A stretch of 64,000 nt of DNA. Origin: Hortaea werneckii (taxonomy: Eukaryota; Ascomycota; Dothideomycetes; Mycosphaerellales; Teratosphaeriaceae). The DNA lies in NCBI GenBank assembly GCA_037044905.1, contig JBAOKB010000126.1:310001-374000 (forward strand), written 5' to 3'. The notes beneath the pieces are model-generated. The model made no database searches, was not told the DNA's origin, and saw nothing but the letters and a program-made list of their open reading frames with translations. This document shows, piece by piece, positions 46,005 to 56,711 of the stretch. A program made the position numbers and the translations under genes. The stretch's first letter is position 1, and every line of letters begins with the position of its first letter.

Positions 46005-47093
46005 ATGACAACAATGACCTCTAAGCAGTCTCACCATCAAGAACAGCTTCTTCGCCGTGTTCCTTCCGCTTTGAACGTTCCACCGATGCTCGTCCAGCCT
46101 GGAGTCGAGCAACTCGACTCTCCGACCACAGTGCCCGAAGATGCCGCCTTCCCACAATCAACCTTCACCGGGCCTCGCTTAGACGGCCAAAAACGACGCA
46201 TGCCACAATGCATCGCCCATCGTGGCTACAAAGCCAAATACCCTGAGAACACCATGGCTGCTTTCAAAGGCGCAATAGAAGCCGGAGCCCAGGCCATAGA
46301 AACAGATCTACACATCACAAAGGACGAGGTCGTGGTGATAAGCCACGATCCCACCCTCAAGCGCGTGTTCGGCAGACAGGATAGAATCATAGACTTGACA
46401 TGGAAGGAGATTGAGGATGTGCGAACTACCGATCCACCACATGAGCGGATGCCGAAGCTTACAGATTTGCTCGAATGGCTGGCCGAGCCTGGCAATGAGG
46501 AGATCTGGTGTTTGCTCGATATCAAGCTCGACAACGATGCGGATTCCATCATGCGACTCATAGGCAAGACCATTGAAGAAGTGAAGCCTGCGGCCAGCAG
46601 AGCGTGGCGAGAGAGGGTGGTCATGGGGATCTGGGCGGCAAAGTATTTGCCACTAGCCCAGAAGTATGTCCCGGGCTTTCCAATAATGCATATTGGCTTC
46701 TCGACCAGCTATGCCCAGCACTTTTTCAATGTGCCGAATGTCGGCTTCAACATGTTCCTTCCGATTCTGATAGCACCGGGTGGACAACGGTTTCTGCACG
46801 ATGCAAGGCAAGTGCATCATCGACAGGTTCTCACCTGGACAGTGAACGATGAGGACAGAATGGAATGGTGTATTCGACGCAAACTCAATGGTGTGATGAC
46901 CGATGACCCGCCGAAGTTCCTGAAAGTTTGCGAGAGGTTCGACGAGAGAGAACCCGAGGGCATTATGCCTCTCACTTGGAGGACTTACTACGATGTCTTC
47001 AGGCTGTGGATCTGGATTTCGATTGCGGCGTTGCTGTATAGGAAGAAGCTCCAGCCGGTGGCCAGTAGAGAGTTGATCAAGACGCACGAGTAA
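46005..47093 (+). CDS. Glycerophosphodiester phosphodiesterase (GDPD), Pgc1-like
   Basis: This TIM-barrel enzyme cleaves glycerophosphodiesters. The closest type is the fungal phosphatidylglycerol phospholipase C (Pgc1), which removes excess phosphatidylglycerol in membranes. One exon from ATG 46005 gives 362 residues. Catalytic motifs are clear: CIAHRGYKAKYPENT (acid/base His and metal Glu), AIETDLHITKD (metal Glu/Asp) and VVISHDPTLKRVFG (second His). WCLLDIKLDND, IGFSTSYA, VLTWTVNDEDRMEWCIRRKLNGVMTDDP and a C-terminal TM segment (LWIWISIAALLYRKK, about 335-349) follow; the TM tail matches Pgc1-type enzymes. The frame continues upstream with an ATG at 45831, giving a 58-residue basic leader that might target mitochondria. 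I chose 46005 because homologous sequence starts only well after it; the next ATG at 46014 is also possible. Confidence 0.87.
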   Translation: MTTMTSKQSHHQEQLLRRVPSALNVPPMLVQPGVEQLDSPTTVPEDAAFPQSTFTGPRLDGQKRRMPQCIAHRGYKAKYPENTMAAFKGAIEAGAQAIETDLHITKDEVVVISHDPTLKRVFGRQDRIIDLTWKEIEDVRTTDPPHERMPKLTDLLEWLAEPGNEEIWCLLDIKLDNDADSIMRLIGKTIEEVKPAASRAWRERVVMGIWAAKYLPLAQKYVPGFPIMHIGFSTSYAQHFFNVPNVGFNMFLPILIAPGGQRFLHDARQVHHRQVLTWTVNDEDRMEWCIRRKLNGVMTDDPPKFLKVCERFDEREPEGIMPLTWRTYYDVFRLWIWISIAALLYRKKLQPVASRELIKTHE

Positions 47094-47375
47094 GATTCAG
47101 ACTTTGATGCCATTGCATGATTGACGATTTGTAAATATTTGGTTCCGGCGATTCAACACCTTCAGTGAGCGCAGGCGTTATTTCAACGATCTCGAAGAAG
47201 GTAGACTGGGTCATGTGCCTCGTTGTCAGGTTGCGGTACAATTGCAGAAGTTGTATTCAGACATTTTGCGAGGTCCATGATAGATATCTTGATAAGAGCA
47301 GGCAATCGACAAGTCCAAAGCGATCCATTTCTACCAAGAGTGCCTTCGTGTCTGACCAAATTTGGTTTGGTTGGT
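47094..47375. other. Short spacer after GDPD
   Basis: This is a 280-bp spacer holding the GDPD 3' region, converging on the small gene. Nothing else is seen. Confidence 0.4.
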
Positions 47376-47747
47376 TTAACCAATCTCAGACTCCTTTCCA
47401 CTCTCACGGGCGCTTGCAACAGCAGCGTGCAGCCTTGCAAGTGCTTCAGTGGTGCCATTGTAGAAAACAGAAGAAGAGCCTGCTGTCCCTGTGACACCAG
47501 TCTGAAGACGGGTCAATACTTCGGACCGTAAATCGACGTCTCGAGCATGGGTGGACGCTTCATAGTCTTTGAAATACCTGCAAGACTCCAGTCTTGCGAT
47601 AGTAGAGCGACGGATTTCAAGATCAAAGTAAAGGTCTTTATAAAAGCCATCTTGGCCGTAGTGGCCGCCTCTGCGATAGTGATACAGGGGAGAAACATCG
47701 CAAACATCGCAATCGTCGCATTCCTGAGCAGATAGGCACAGTGTCAT
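47376..47747 (-). CDS. Hypothetical small Cys-containing protein
   Basis: One ATG-initiated minus-strand frame of 123 residues. The N-terminus has a cluster of acidic and Cys residues (CLSAQECDDCDVCDV) with three Cys spaced C-x2-C-x2-C. Aromatic-rich sequence (YHYRRGGHYGQDGFYKDLYFDLE) comes next, then an amphipathic C-terminal half ending in an Ala/Arg/Glu helix. There is no signal peptide. Composition looks like a real protein and codon use is not random, but I recognise no family and no splice evidence is available. It is convergent with GDPD and divergent from gamma-tubulin. Confidence 0.4.
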   Translation of the reverse strand: MTLCLSAQECDDCDVCDVSPLYHYRRGGHYGQDGFYKDLYFDLEIRRSTIARLESCRYFKDYEASTHARDVDLRSEVLTRLQTGVTGTAGSSSVFYNGTTEALARLHAAVASARESGKESEIG

Positions 47748-48348
47748 TCTAGGATCGCAAGAGCCTGCCCGATGATTGTAAACAATCGCAGATTATGGGT
47801 GGATCAGACTAAATCTGGGAGGTGTCAATGCCTACTAAGCGGCCTGCGATTAGCATCAAACGGCAGGTTCGGATGAGCAAGCAAGATGTCGCCGGAACCG
47901 GCGTGACGAGGCCATGATACGCCGAAAGTATGCAGTGTCATGGCGAGATAATGTTATATCAGTCAAAAATATCTTTGCAGCTGATCCAGCTCATGAAGTC
48001 AAGCAAAGGGGATGTGTTAAAAGGAGTGTCAATCTGTAAAAGCCCCTGCTGAGCTCGTGCGTGCTCGTGGATGTACGCAGTGGCGAATCCATTGAGGCAT
48101 AGATCGAGGGCGAGTACGAATCGTTCCTCTTCTTATCTCCCACAGGTACTCGTCAGTATGCCAGACGACTATAGTATGCGGTGTTCGGGAAGGGAGCAAT
48201 TAAAACGATGTAAGAGCAAGACGAGAGCTGTCGATGTCGAAGTTAAGGCCTCCCTCGGCACCGAAAGCTTCGCGCGTGCCCCACTCACGCGTCGCGTCTC
48301 CCACTCAAACGAAACATGATTGCAGGCGCAAAAGAGGTGTGAGCGAAG
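47748..48348. other. Gamma-tubulin upstream region
   Basis: This is a 0.6-kb region between divergent genes and is the likely gamma-tubulin promoter. Nothing else is supported. Confidence 0.4.
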
Positions 48349-50006
48349 ATGCCACGGTATGTCAGTCTCGTCCTGATCGCATGAGCACTACTGACAGGCT
48401 TATAGCGAAATCATCACCGTCCAAGCCGGTCAATGCGGTAACAGCGGTCAGTCACCCTCTCATCTGCCCCACCGCTACCTCAACTGACACCTTGTCCCAG
48501 TTGGCTCGCAGTTCTGGCAACAGCTCTGCCAAGAGCACGGTATTGATGCGAATGGCAACCTACAGCCCTATGCCACTGAGGGTGGTGACCGCAAAGATGT
48601 CTTTTTCTATCAGTCCGACGATACACGCTACATCCCGCGCGCCATCCTTCTTGACCTTGAGCCCCGCGTGATACATGGGATCCAAACTGGCGGCCATGGA
48701 AAGATCTACAACCCGGAGAACATTTATGTGCATAAAGAAGGTACCGGAGCGGGCAACAATTGGGCGGCAGGGTATGCTACCGCAGGAGTGGTGGAGGAGG
48801 AGCTGATGGAGATGTTGGATCGGGAGGCCGATGGTAGCGACAGTCTAGAGGTGCGTTCAAGCTCATCTGTTGTGGCGAGAGTATCTTCTTCCATGATTTG
48901 AAGCTGACTTCGATGTGTTACAGGGGTTCATGCTCCTCCATTCCATCGCTGGTGGCACTGGTTCCGGCCTGGGCTCCTTTCTTCTCGAACGCATGAACGA
49001 CCGCTTCCCCAAGAAGCTCATCCAGACTTACTCCGTCTTTCCCGATACGACGAACGCAGGCGATGTGGTTGTTCAGCCTTACAACTCCCTCCTCGCTCTT
49101 CGCCGGCTTACGCAAAACGCTGACTCAGTCGTTGTGCTTGACAATGGCGCTCTTGCAAGGATTGCAGCAGACACGCTCCACGTCCAGGAACCTAGCTTTC
49201 AGCAGACTAACCAGTTAGTCAGTACAGTCATGAGTGCAAGCACCACTACACTGCGGTATCCCGGCTACATGCACAATGATCTCGTGGGCATTGTGGCAAG
49301 CTTGATACCAACACCCAGATGTCATTTCCTGCAAACAAGCTACACACCTTTTACAGGCGACAATGTGGATGCAGCAAAGACCGTCAGGAAGACAACTGTA
49401 CTTGATGTCATGAGAAGACTTCTGCAGCCAAAGAACCAAATGGTTTCCACTAAGCCTGGCAAGAATAGCTGCTACATTTCTATTCTTAATATCATTATGG
49501 GCGAAGCAGACCCAACAGACGTACGTTTGCGATCGCCTAATCTCTATTCGCTCTTCAAAGACCATATTGACATGCTTTAGGTACACAAATCTCTCCTCCG
49601 TATCCGTGAGCGCCAGCTCGCATCTTTCATCCCCTGGGGCCCTGCCTCAATCCAAGTAGCACTCACGCGCACATCACCCTACCTCTCGCCGCCTTACACA
49701 ACACGTCCGCCGCCCCGCGTCTCCGGTCTCATGCTGGCCAACCACACGGGCATTTCTACGCTTTTCAAACGAATCATGCTCCAGTACGATCGGCTGCGGA
49801 AACGCAATGCTTTCCTGGAGCAATATAAGCGCGAAGAGCCTTTCCGCGATGGCCTGGGCGAGTTTGACGAAGCGCGAGAAGTTGTAGCGGATCTGATTGC
49901 TGAGTATGAGGAGGCGGAGTCTAAGGACTACTTGAATGGGGGCCAGGACGAAGGAGCAGCGGATGGTGGCGCCGATGCGAGAACAGACGGCGTTACAGGA
50001 CGTTGA
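48349..50006 (+). CDS. Gamma-tubulin
   Basis: Gamma-tubulin nucleates microtubules at spindle pole bodies as part of gamma-tubulin complexes. Exons 48349-48356, 48406-48446, 48501-48850, 48924-49520 and 49581-50006 give 473 residues with matching phases. The first exon codes MPR; exon 2 continues REIITVQAGQCGNS. The tubulin GTP signature is GGTGSGLGSFLLERM. Gamma-specific segments are VHKEGTGAGNNWAAGYATA, FPDTTNAGDVVVQPYNSLL, LTRTSPYLSPPYTT, LMLANHTGISTLFKRIM and RKRNAFLEQYKREEPF. The C-terminal tail is acidic and Gly-rich. Length is slightly above the usual 450-460 residues owing to that tail. Confidence 0.96.
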
Positions 50007-50641
50007 CCGCGAGGAAAGGTGAGGCAGGATTCTTTCGATGCTGAAATGAGGCGTTTGGGAAAGATTTGAGTGATTCGGGTTTCTAGGAGCGATGCGCGAT
50101 GCATATGGCGAATGGAGTCTGCCTTGACGGTTCTCATGGCTGTCGAGTCTTACGTGAGGTATTATAAAAGCCTTCTTCTACAGCCTCTTCCGCTGTTCCT
50201 GTCCCCTCTACAATACACGTCGTTTCACTAAGCACCTTGATGGTGCCATAGGAACAAGCAAGACTTGAGAAATAGCAGGTTGAACGTGCCTCGCCTCTTG
50301 CCCCGTCAGAGGGTGACATACATGATGTGTAATCATCAACGCAACTTGTGTGCGCTGAGTTCGATGCACCAAGGACACCAGCTATCTAGTCTAGCAGCGA
50401 TCATCCCTTCCGCCGAGTGGTATCCATGATCGATGGCTATGAAACAAAAAGGACGGTTGTCGCAACCCTCAGAAACGAAGCATTCAAAGGGAGGAGCGTC
50501 CGACATGAACAATGCATTACTGTGCGGTTTCCACGTTCTGACAGTGCGAGGACGTCCGTACTGTGTTTGCTCGAAGTCCCGAAAACGACTCCATTTTGCC
50601 CTGTTTACTCTTATTCCGCCTTCTCTTCAAACCCTTCCTCA
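50007..50641. other. Convergent spacer after gamma-tubulin
   Basis: This 0.6-kb spacer contains the gamma-tubulin 3' region and the 3' region of the small minus-strand gene. No other gene is supported. Confidence 0.4.
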
Positions 50642-50914
50642 TCACTTCTCCTCGGTTACTTCGACGTAGTCTCGCTGTCGCCGGTCCCTTGGCTTCTTTG
50701 TTCGAACCTTCACCCTCGGCATTTTCCCAGGCTCGAAGTAGACGCTGATCTTTAAGACCATGGAAGGGCGATGACGGGGCCCGAACTTCAGACGTAGTGA
50801 GAGGGAGCTCGGCGTATGATCGTCAATGAAATGGACTCTTCGACCGTTGGTGGTTGTTGACGGGGGTCCTCTTGGTAGCTCTGCTGTTGCGCATGGCTGC
50901 GGTGGCGAGGCCAT
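50642..50914 (-). CDS. Hypothetical small basic protein
   Basis: A 90-residue minus-strand frame starts at an ATG in strong context (ACCATGGCC, with G at +4). The N-terminus is Pro/Ala/Thr-rich (MASPPQPCATAELPRGPP). The middle is NGRRVHFIDDHTPSSLSLRLKFG, and the tail is strongly basic (MPRVKVRTKKPRDRRQRD). The frame is open further upstream, so an extra N-terminal exon is possible. No family is recognised. Nuclear or nucleic-acid binding would fit the charge but is not shown. Confidence 0.35.
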   Translation of the reverse strand: MASPPQPCATAELPRGPPSTTTNGRRVHFIDDHTPSSLSLRLKFGPRHRPSMVLKISVYFEPGKMPRVKVRTKKPRDRRQRDYVEVTEEK

Positions 50915-51559
50915 GGTCGCTGCTGTGGATGGATCTTGATCTTGGAATGCCCTTCTTGTAGCAATGCCGGGAATGCTCTTGAGCTTTAGGAAAATAGGAA
51001 AGAAACAGACACACTTTGAAAGGGGTGCAAAGCCGGATGGGAACATCAAGAAGAATCATTACATTGCCTACAGTTACCATGCGCATGCGTGTCTGGCATG
51101 CGGAGTGCGAGTATGAGAGAGCATGGCGCAAACATACGAGTGGCTACTTCTGCTGACTTTTGTCTTTGGTCTTATGGCTGTCAGGTGAAACAATGTCTCA
51201 GGGTTTGCCACCACGTGATCAACACGCCAGTCCGCCTCTCATGCGCCTGCTTCACGGGCTTACAAAATTGCTCTCCAATTTAGCTGAAGATACTGAGATG
51301 TCTCTTTGGAAATTTTACCGTGCGGCGCCTTGGGTCCATCTGCTGTTGCCAAAGCTTTGTGGCAAACTTGTTTAATCTTTCCCCCAAGCCAGAGAGCATG
51401 AAGCAGAATGTCCCGTTAGTGCGCTTCAATCGTCATAGAGGTTCTGCGCTTTCAAGAGGTATCCATTTCGACCTTTACACAAGTCAAGTTGACAAAATCT
51501 GCGCACAATTTGTAAGTGAGCCTCAGTAGGCCGCGATCTTCTTGTATGTTATCTGCTTG
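50915..51559. other. Spacer before amino acid transporter 3' end
   Basis: This 0.65-kb spacer has no supported gene. It holds the upstream region of the small basic frame and the 3' region of the transporter. Confidence 0.4.
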
Positions 51560-53146
51560 CTAGCAGGCAAACGGACTTGCCACCTCCCCATTGTTGTAAG
51601 CCTCGACGATCGATCTCACAGTAACGTACATTCCCGCCACGCATATGAAGCCTCCAATGAGAATAGTAAGGATGGCGAGTGTGGATTGAAACCATTTGCG
51701 CGCCCACGTACGCAGGCCGTGCTCGTAGTGGTAAGAGTCGTGTAGCCAGAACATCCCAGCAATGCCGTAAGTCTGTCATATAATTAATAAGCGAGTTGAA
51801 AAGGAAGAGAGAAGGGATGACCTACAAACCAAGCTGCAAAAAGTGACGCGGCAATACCAATAAGATAATTGAAAATCGGCACGCCGACTGCCAGCACGAA
51901 ACCAAGACCATTCATGATCAAGATCAGCAGAGCCCATGTACCCCATCCAAGCACAGTGTGACTATGCAAGTGTCTACTGTGTCTGAAAATCCTAACAAAT
52001 AGAAGCTTGCTAGCCGTATGTGCGTACAAGCTGCCAGCTATCAGAAAATTAGGGATGGCGATTCCAAAGGCCGCTTTTTGCCACTTCGTCTCCAGGGAGC
52101 TAAAAGCAGGGCTTGCAACGCTGTTGCCAATGTAAACATACACGACAGCCGCGAATACGACGTAGAAGGTTGTCGCAAATCCTTGGAGGGTATAAGCGGC
52201 ACGCATGGCGTGCTGGGGCTTCTTCATTTCCGAAACCATCACGAAGAACCTGCACTCATCAGCCTGCGAACGATTCGATTCGTTCTGGGTGAAGACTAGA
52301 CTCACATGAAGTGTCCCGCGAACGAAAACACCGGGTTTGTGATGGAGATGAAGGCAGTGTAGAAACTGCTCCCTTCTGCTATACTTACCGTCCTGCCCTG
52401 CACAGGATACAATCCAGCACCCACCATACCCACAATCCCAGCAATGAGAATCGACATCACACTGGGTACACTCAACCAACTCAGCCCATCCAACGTCCTC
52501 GGAAACGAACATATCAAAGTCGGAATCGCAAAAATCCCCGTATACAGCATAAGACAAAGCTTCCCATCACTCAAGCTCGCCAAAGCGATCTGACCAGCAA
52601 GCAACTGACCCCCGGTAGCAAAGACAGCAAAGACGATCGTCCCAAAAGCCAGCACTTCACGCCCCACGGCCCCGAAGAGGATATATCCCGCATCGCCCAT
52701 ATTGTGGACTTCCGGGTGGTTCATCTTGAACTTCACCAGGAGCCACGAGGTGTACGTTGCGAAGACGCCGAGGAAGACGATGATGATGAGGCCTGGGACG
52801 ATGCCGACGACGGCGAGCGAGGAGGGCAGGGATAACATGCCGTTGGAGACGATCTCCGCGATCATGAGGATGGCGACGAGAGGCCATGCGAGGGTTTTGT
52901 ATTTGATCTAGAATTCTACAGTTTCAGCTCTAGCCAAAAGAGTCTCACTTGATTCGTTACCTGCTTGATGGCCTAGCAGTTTGTTACGCTCTGGGATGGC
53001 GGACAAGAACTCACATCGTGTCCTTCTTCATGGCCGAAGACATCGGCACTGTCGTAGCCTGCGGGCCGTGTGCCTGGTATATCTTCTGTGTGGCTCTCAC
53101 CGCTGTCGCCAGGGCTTTGGCGGGAGGAGCTATACTTCTCGCTCAT
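51560..53146 (-). CDS. Neutral amino acid transporter (AAAP family, Mtr-like)
   Basis: This is a proton-coupled amino acid permease of the AAAP (Aa_trans) family, related to Neurospora Mtr, with about 11 TM helices. Minus-strand exons are 53015-53146, 52961-52972, 52306-52907, 51826-52249 and 51560-51772, giving 460 residues. Exon 2 is a 12-nt microexon coding AIKQ; it joins the polar N-terminus to IKYKTLAWPLVAILMIAEIVSNGMLSLPSSLAVVGIVPG, the family's first helix. Later hallmarks are NMGDAGYILFG, LDGLSWLSVPSVMSILIAGIVG, FAGHFMFFVMVSEMKKPQ (across intron 3) and KAAFGIAIPNFLIAGSLYAH. The last exon carries a final TM and a short tail. All introns are 42-56 bp. Substrate preference is unknown. 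Confidence 0.9.
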
Positions 53147-53631
53147 GGTTGTGTCGATACTTCTTCACAAAGACCACGGCACCGGGGGAATATTGAGAGG
53201 CAAAGTAGTTGGGCGAGCGAACGATGCCATATCGCATATGCGAGATATGCGCGTGCCTGAGTTATGGTTAAGCCGGGTGTAAGCAACTTGGGAGATAAGT
53301 TGAAAGTTCACTGTTGGCATCGTCGGTGGTGGTGGGCTGACGCATGGTCCGCATTTAGCTGTCCAGAAGAGGAAGGTGGACAGTCTACAAGCACACACGG
53401 TGCGGCTTAGAGAGCAGCCAAGGACCATGGCAAAGATCATCACACAAAGTTAGCTGAGTGGGTTACGAAGATTTTTTGTAATTCTCGACAAAGTCTTATA
53501 CGAAGAGCTGCAACAACGCGATTCATATCTGTCTAATCCAGTCCTAGACCCTCTATTCTAGAAGGCCAACCGCCAGCGCCACGCCAGATAAAACCCAGAA
53601 GCGTACCAAGTAACCCATTCCGTGTGTTCTA
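53147..53631. other. Spacer between two transporter genes
   Basis: This is a 0.5-kb region upstream of the amino acid transporter and downstream of the SLC35F-like gene. Nothing else is seen. Confidence 0.4.
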
Positions 53632-55421
53632 CTATACATCCTCATCCTCACTCTCGCTATGCTCTACAATTTCCTCCGCGTGTTTCTTCTTCTCTTCGCT
53701 CATCTCTCTATATGTTGCCCAACTTAACATGAGAAACGCCCCGATAATCAACAGGCCTCCCACAATTGCCGCAAATGTCAAGTCCGTATGCAAAGGCGGA
53801 GGCAAAAGCTGATCGCACAACGCCACCAGAAAAATCGTAAGCAATGCTGCAACGGATGAGAGCACGGGCGAAGTGAGCGAGATCAGGACGAGGAAGGAGC
53901 CAGAGAATGTCGCGTTCGCCGTAACAGAAACCAAGAGAATCCAAGCCGTTTTTCCAGTTGGCAAGGCGAAGGTCTCCCAGCCGAGAAAGTGAAGGATGGG
54001 AATCGGGATCCAAAGCACAAGGAGCGTGAAGCATCCGATCAGGGAGCCAAAGGTATTGGCAAAGATCATGCCCTTTTCCGGAGCACAGCCTTCTGGTGGA
54101 CAGGCCACCCGCTTGTAGAGGACTTCATAGAAGCCGTAGAGCACAGATCCGACACCGATGACGATGTTGCCCAGAGCGCGGTTCTCCGCCTCGTCGTCTT
54201 CGGGAGCATGAGCACCACCGCTGCCGCCTCCGGACTTGGAGCCGTGCTTTGGGGTGCCCTTGTCACCGTATGCGACAACGAGCACGCCTACGATAGCAAT
54301 AGCCACTGCTACAACCTTGCTGACTCGCAGTTTCTCGCCCAGCATAGGGACAGCAAAGGCGTAGGCGAAGAAAGCGGAACAGTTGTAGATAGCCGTCAAG
54401 TCGGAGGCGGTAGTGAGGTCCACAGCGACGTACCAACTCCCACCTGCCACAGTCAAAGCACAGGTCACGAACGCGGTTGTGCGAATGAAGTAGGGGACCG
54501 GCGATTGTTTTTGCTGTGATGGGGACAGGTGGAGCTGTTGGTGCTGCACCATTTGACCGGTTTGGCGGAGGATTTGAAGGTGTCGTCTCCAAAACTGTGG
54601 CCAAGGCTGATTCCATTTCTGAAGTCGTAGGATGAGTAGCTGGGCTGGCCATAGCAAGGACCAGGAACCGTGTGTCAAGTACCTGCCTCAGTTAGCTGAT
54701 GTTCACTCGGGAGGAGTAGACCCTTGCAGGTGTAAACATTGCGGACCTACAGCATGCAGTACGCCTTGTTCCAATGCAGATTATGCTGGATATATACCGC
54801 CGTCTCCGTCTGAATCGCAAACGTAATCAAGCTTAAACCCAGGAAACATGCTGCGTAGGTGTATCTCTTCTTGGTAGCCGCTTTCGCCATTTGCTCTGGA
54901 TCTCGCTCACGGAAGCGTGCTGATCGCCGTCGATGGAGAGATGGTGACTGCGAGTGTTCGTAACCACTCTGCTTGTCACCCGCGAGCAGCGGCTGCGAGT
55001 GCTGCGAGTGGTTATTCATGGAGCGCGAATGGGCGTGCGCCCGCATATCCGAAGGCATGGCTTCCTCGTCCTCGTCGAGATGACCGTAGTCACGGGGCCC
55101 GGCGTCTCCCCAGCTGCTCAGATCCTCCTCGCTGTCCCTGTCCCGCTCCCGCTCACCGTCCTTCTGACTGCCCCTGTGCTCCTCTCGGCTCCGGCTATCC
55201 TTAGTATCCGGATGAGAGAGTGTCGCAAGCGGACTCGGCTGGCGCGAGGCGTCCCGACTGACGTGCACTAGGTCGGACGAAGATCCGCCGGACGTCTCCC
55301 CTGACTCTCCTTCTTGGGCGTATGCAGGAGACAGATATGCAAGCGACTTACCCTCGGCCTCGTCGTGTGCTGGTGAAGATGCTAGTGGGAAGCGGTCAGA
55401 CGAGCGTTGTGTCTTAGGCAT
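53632..55421 (-). CDS. SLC35F/DMT-superfamily transporter (fungal Thi74/YML018C-like)
   Basis: This is a drug/metabolite transporter with about ten TM helices, probably in the vacuolar or Golgi membrane. Exons 54751-55421 and 53632-54682 on the minus strand, with a 68-bp intron, give 573 residues. The first ~185 residues are a polar, Ser/Glu/Arg-rich cytoplasmic region. TM1 is TYAACFLGLSLITFAIQTE. ALTVAGGSWYVAVDLTTASDLTAIYNCSAFFAYAFAVPMLGEKLRVSKVVAVAIAIVGVLVVAYGDKG is the diagnostic DUF914/EamA-like half, here quoted only to name TASDLTAIYN and LGEKL. A Gly/Glu-rich loop separates the halves, followed by GNIVIGVGSVLYGFYEVLYK. The C-terminus is acidic. Substrate is unknown. Confidence 0.85.
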
Positions 55422-56711
55422 ACACGCGGTTAGCCCGGCTCATGTACGCTGTCCCGTGGGGAGGTAGTGTGAGATAGGGAGCCTGAGGCTTGCGAGGGTT
55501 TCTCGGGGTGGTGTGCGGGATTTCGCCTGACGATTGGCTTGTCTCAGAAAGCGCCCCTGGCTCTGCGAGAGTTAGTGGGTGGTGAGTGTGGGTGGACGAA
55601 GGCGTGATAGCTGGGCGATGTCCCTGTCCAGCTGGCTTGCATGTGCCTATACTAAGCTACCTTATACTTGCTGGCTCCCTCGGGATCCTTCGTCTCAGGG
55701 CCCGAGGGGGCTGCACGAGCCTTAGCGTGTTCATAGTGTCTGGGGCTGGACTTCCAATTGCTAACGGTAATGGTCAAGTTGACGACGACTTGATTTTGTG
55801 TCAGTAACGATTCGCCTTACTCGACGGAGAACGAGTCTTGGAGCACACAATCCATGGTCGCAATGGATTATAAGGCCTTCACACCGCGAGCTGTAGCGTC
55901 GCTCCTGCTTGCTCCCATTGTTTGACCACAGCGAGGTTCCGACGTCATACGCGGAAGCTCAAACGCCGTGACGGCAGCGCCTCTGGAACCTCGATTCTGC
56001 AGATTCTTGATCATATAGTAGTGGAAGGGTTCGCATGTCTAGGAAATCACCGACAAATGCACAATACCAAAATTTCTGCAGTGATACTCGCTCTCGAATC
56101 AATTCGCCATGTCAATCTCGGGAAGAGCAAAATGTTAAGATCCAGGTCACTCTTGACCCCAAGGCAACCCGGGTAGGTGCTTTGTCATGCGCATGAAGGC
56201 ATGCCAACTCTCCAGCCTGGGATAAAGCAAAGTACATAGTATACATGGGAAGGCCTTCCACGACTGAACCATTTCACCTGGTTTCCCTGTTATTAGACGG
56301 CCCTCGGCTGCCTCAGGATCTCATCTGGTACGTGTTGCTTTACGTATTGACGTGCGGACTGCCAGGCCAAGCGAGCCAGGGCAGCTTGGTATCTGTGCTC
56401 ATCCAAGGCCGAACTTGAGTCTTGGGAAAGGCTCTCTTCAATCTACTTGGATGACTGAAATTCGTGATGTCCTTAACCTCTCCAGCCTCTTCTCCGATGC
56501 CACAGGGAGCGTGCCACTACTGCATGACCTCACGGCTGAGGCGGTCTTCTGGACAGGCCGTCGGGTCGGTCTCCCACATTTGCAACGTCATGGCCGGGGA
56601 TGGCGGATTTAACACAGCAAACGCCGATAAGGTCCAACATCTCAGAAAGGCAGGTCAATACCAATCCTCTCCTCTCTTCTTGAAAGACACACGGCGTTCT
56701 TGCACCTCTGC
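55422..56711. other. Divergent intergenic region
   Basis: This 1.3-kb region lies between the SLC35F-like gene (-) and the aldo/keto reductase (+) and should hold both promoters. The short frames present have no coding character. Confidence 0.4.
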
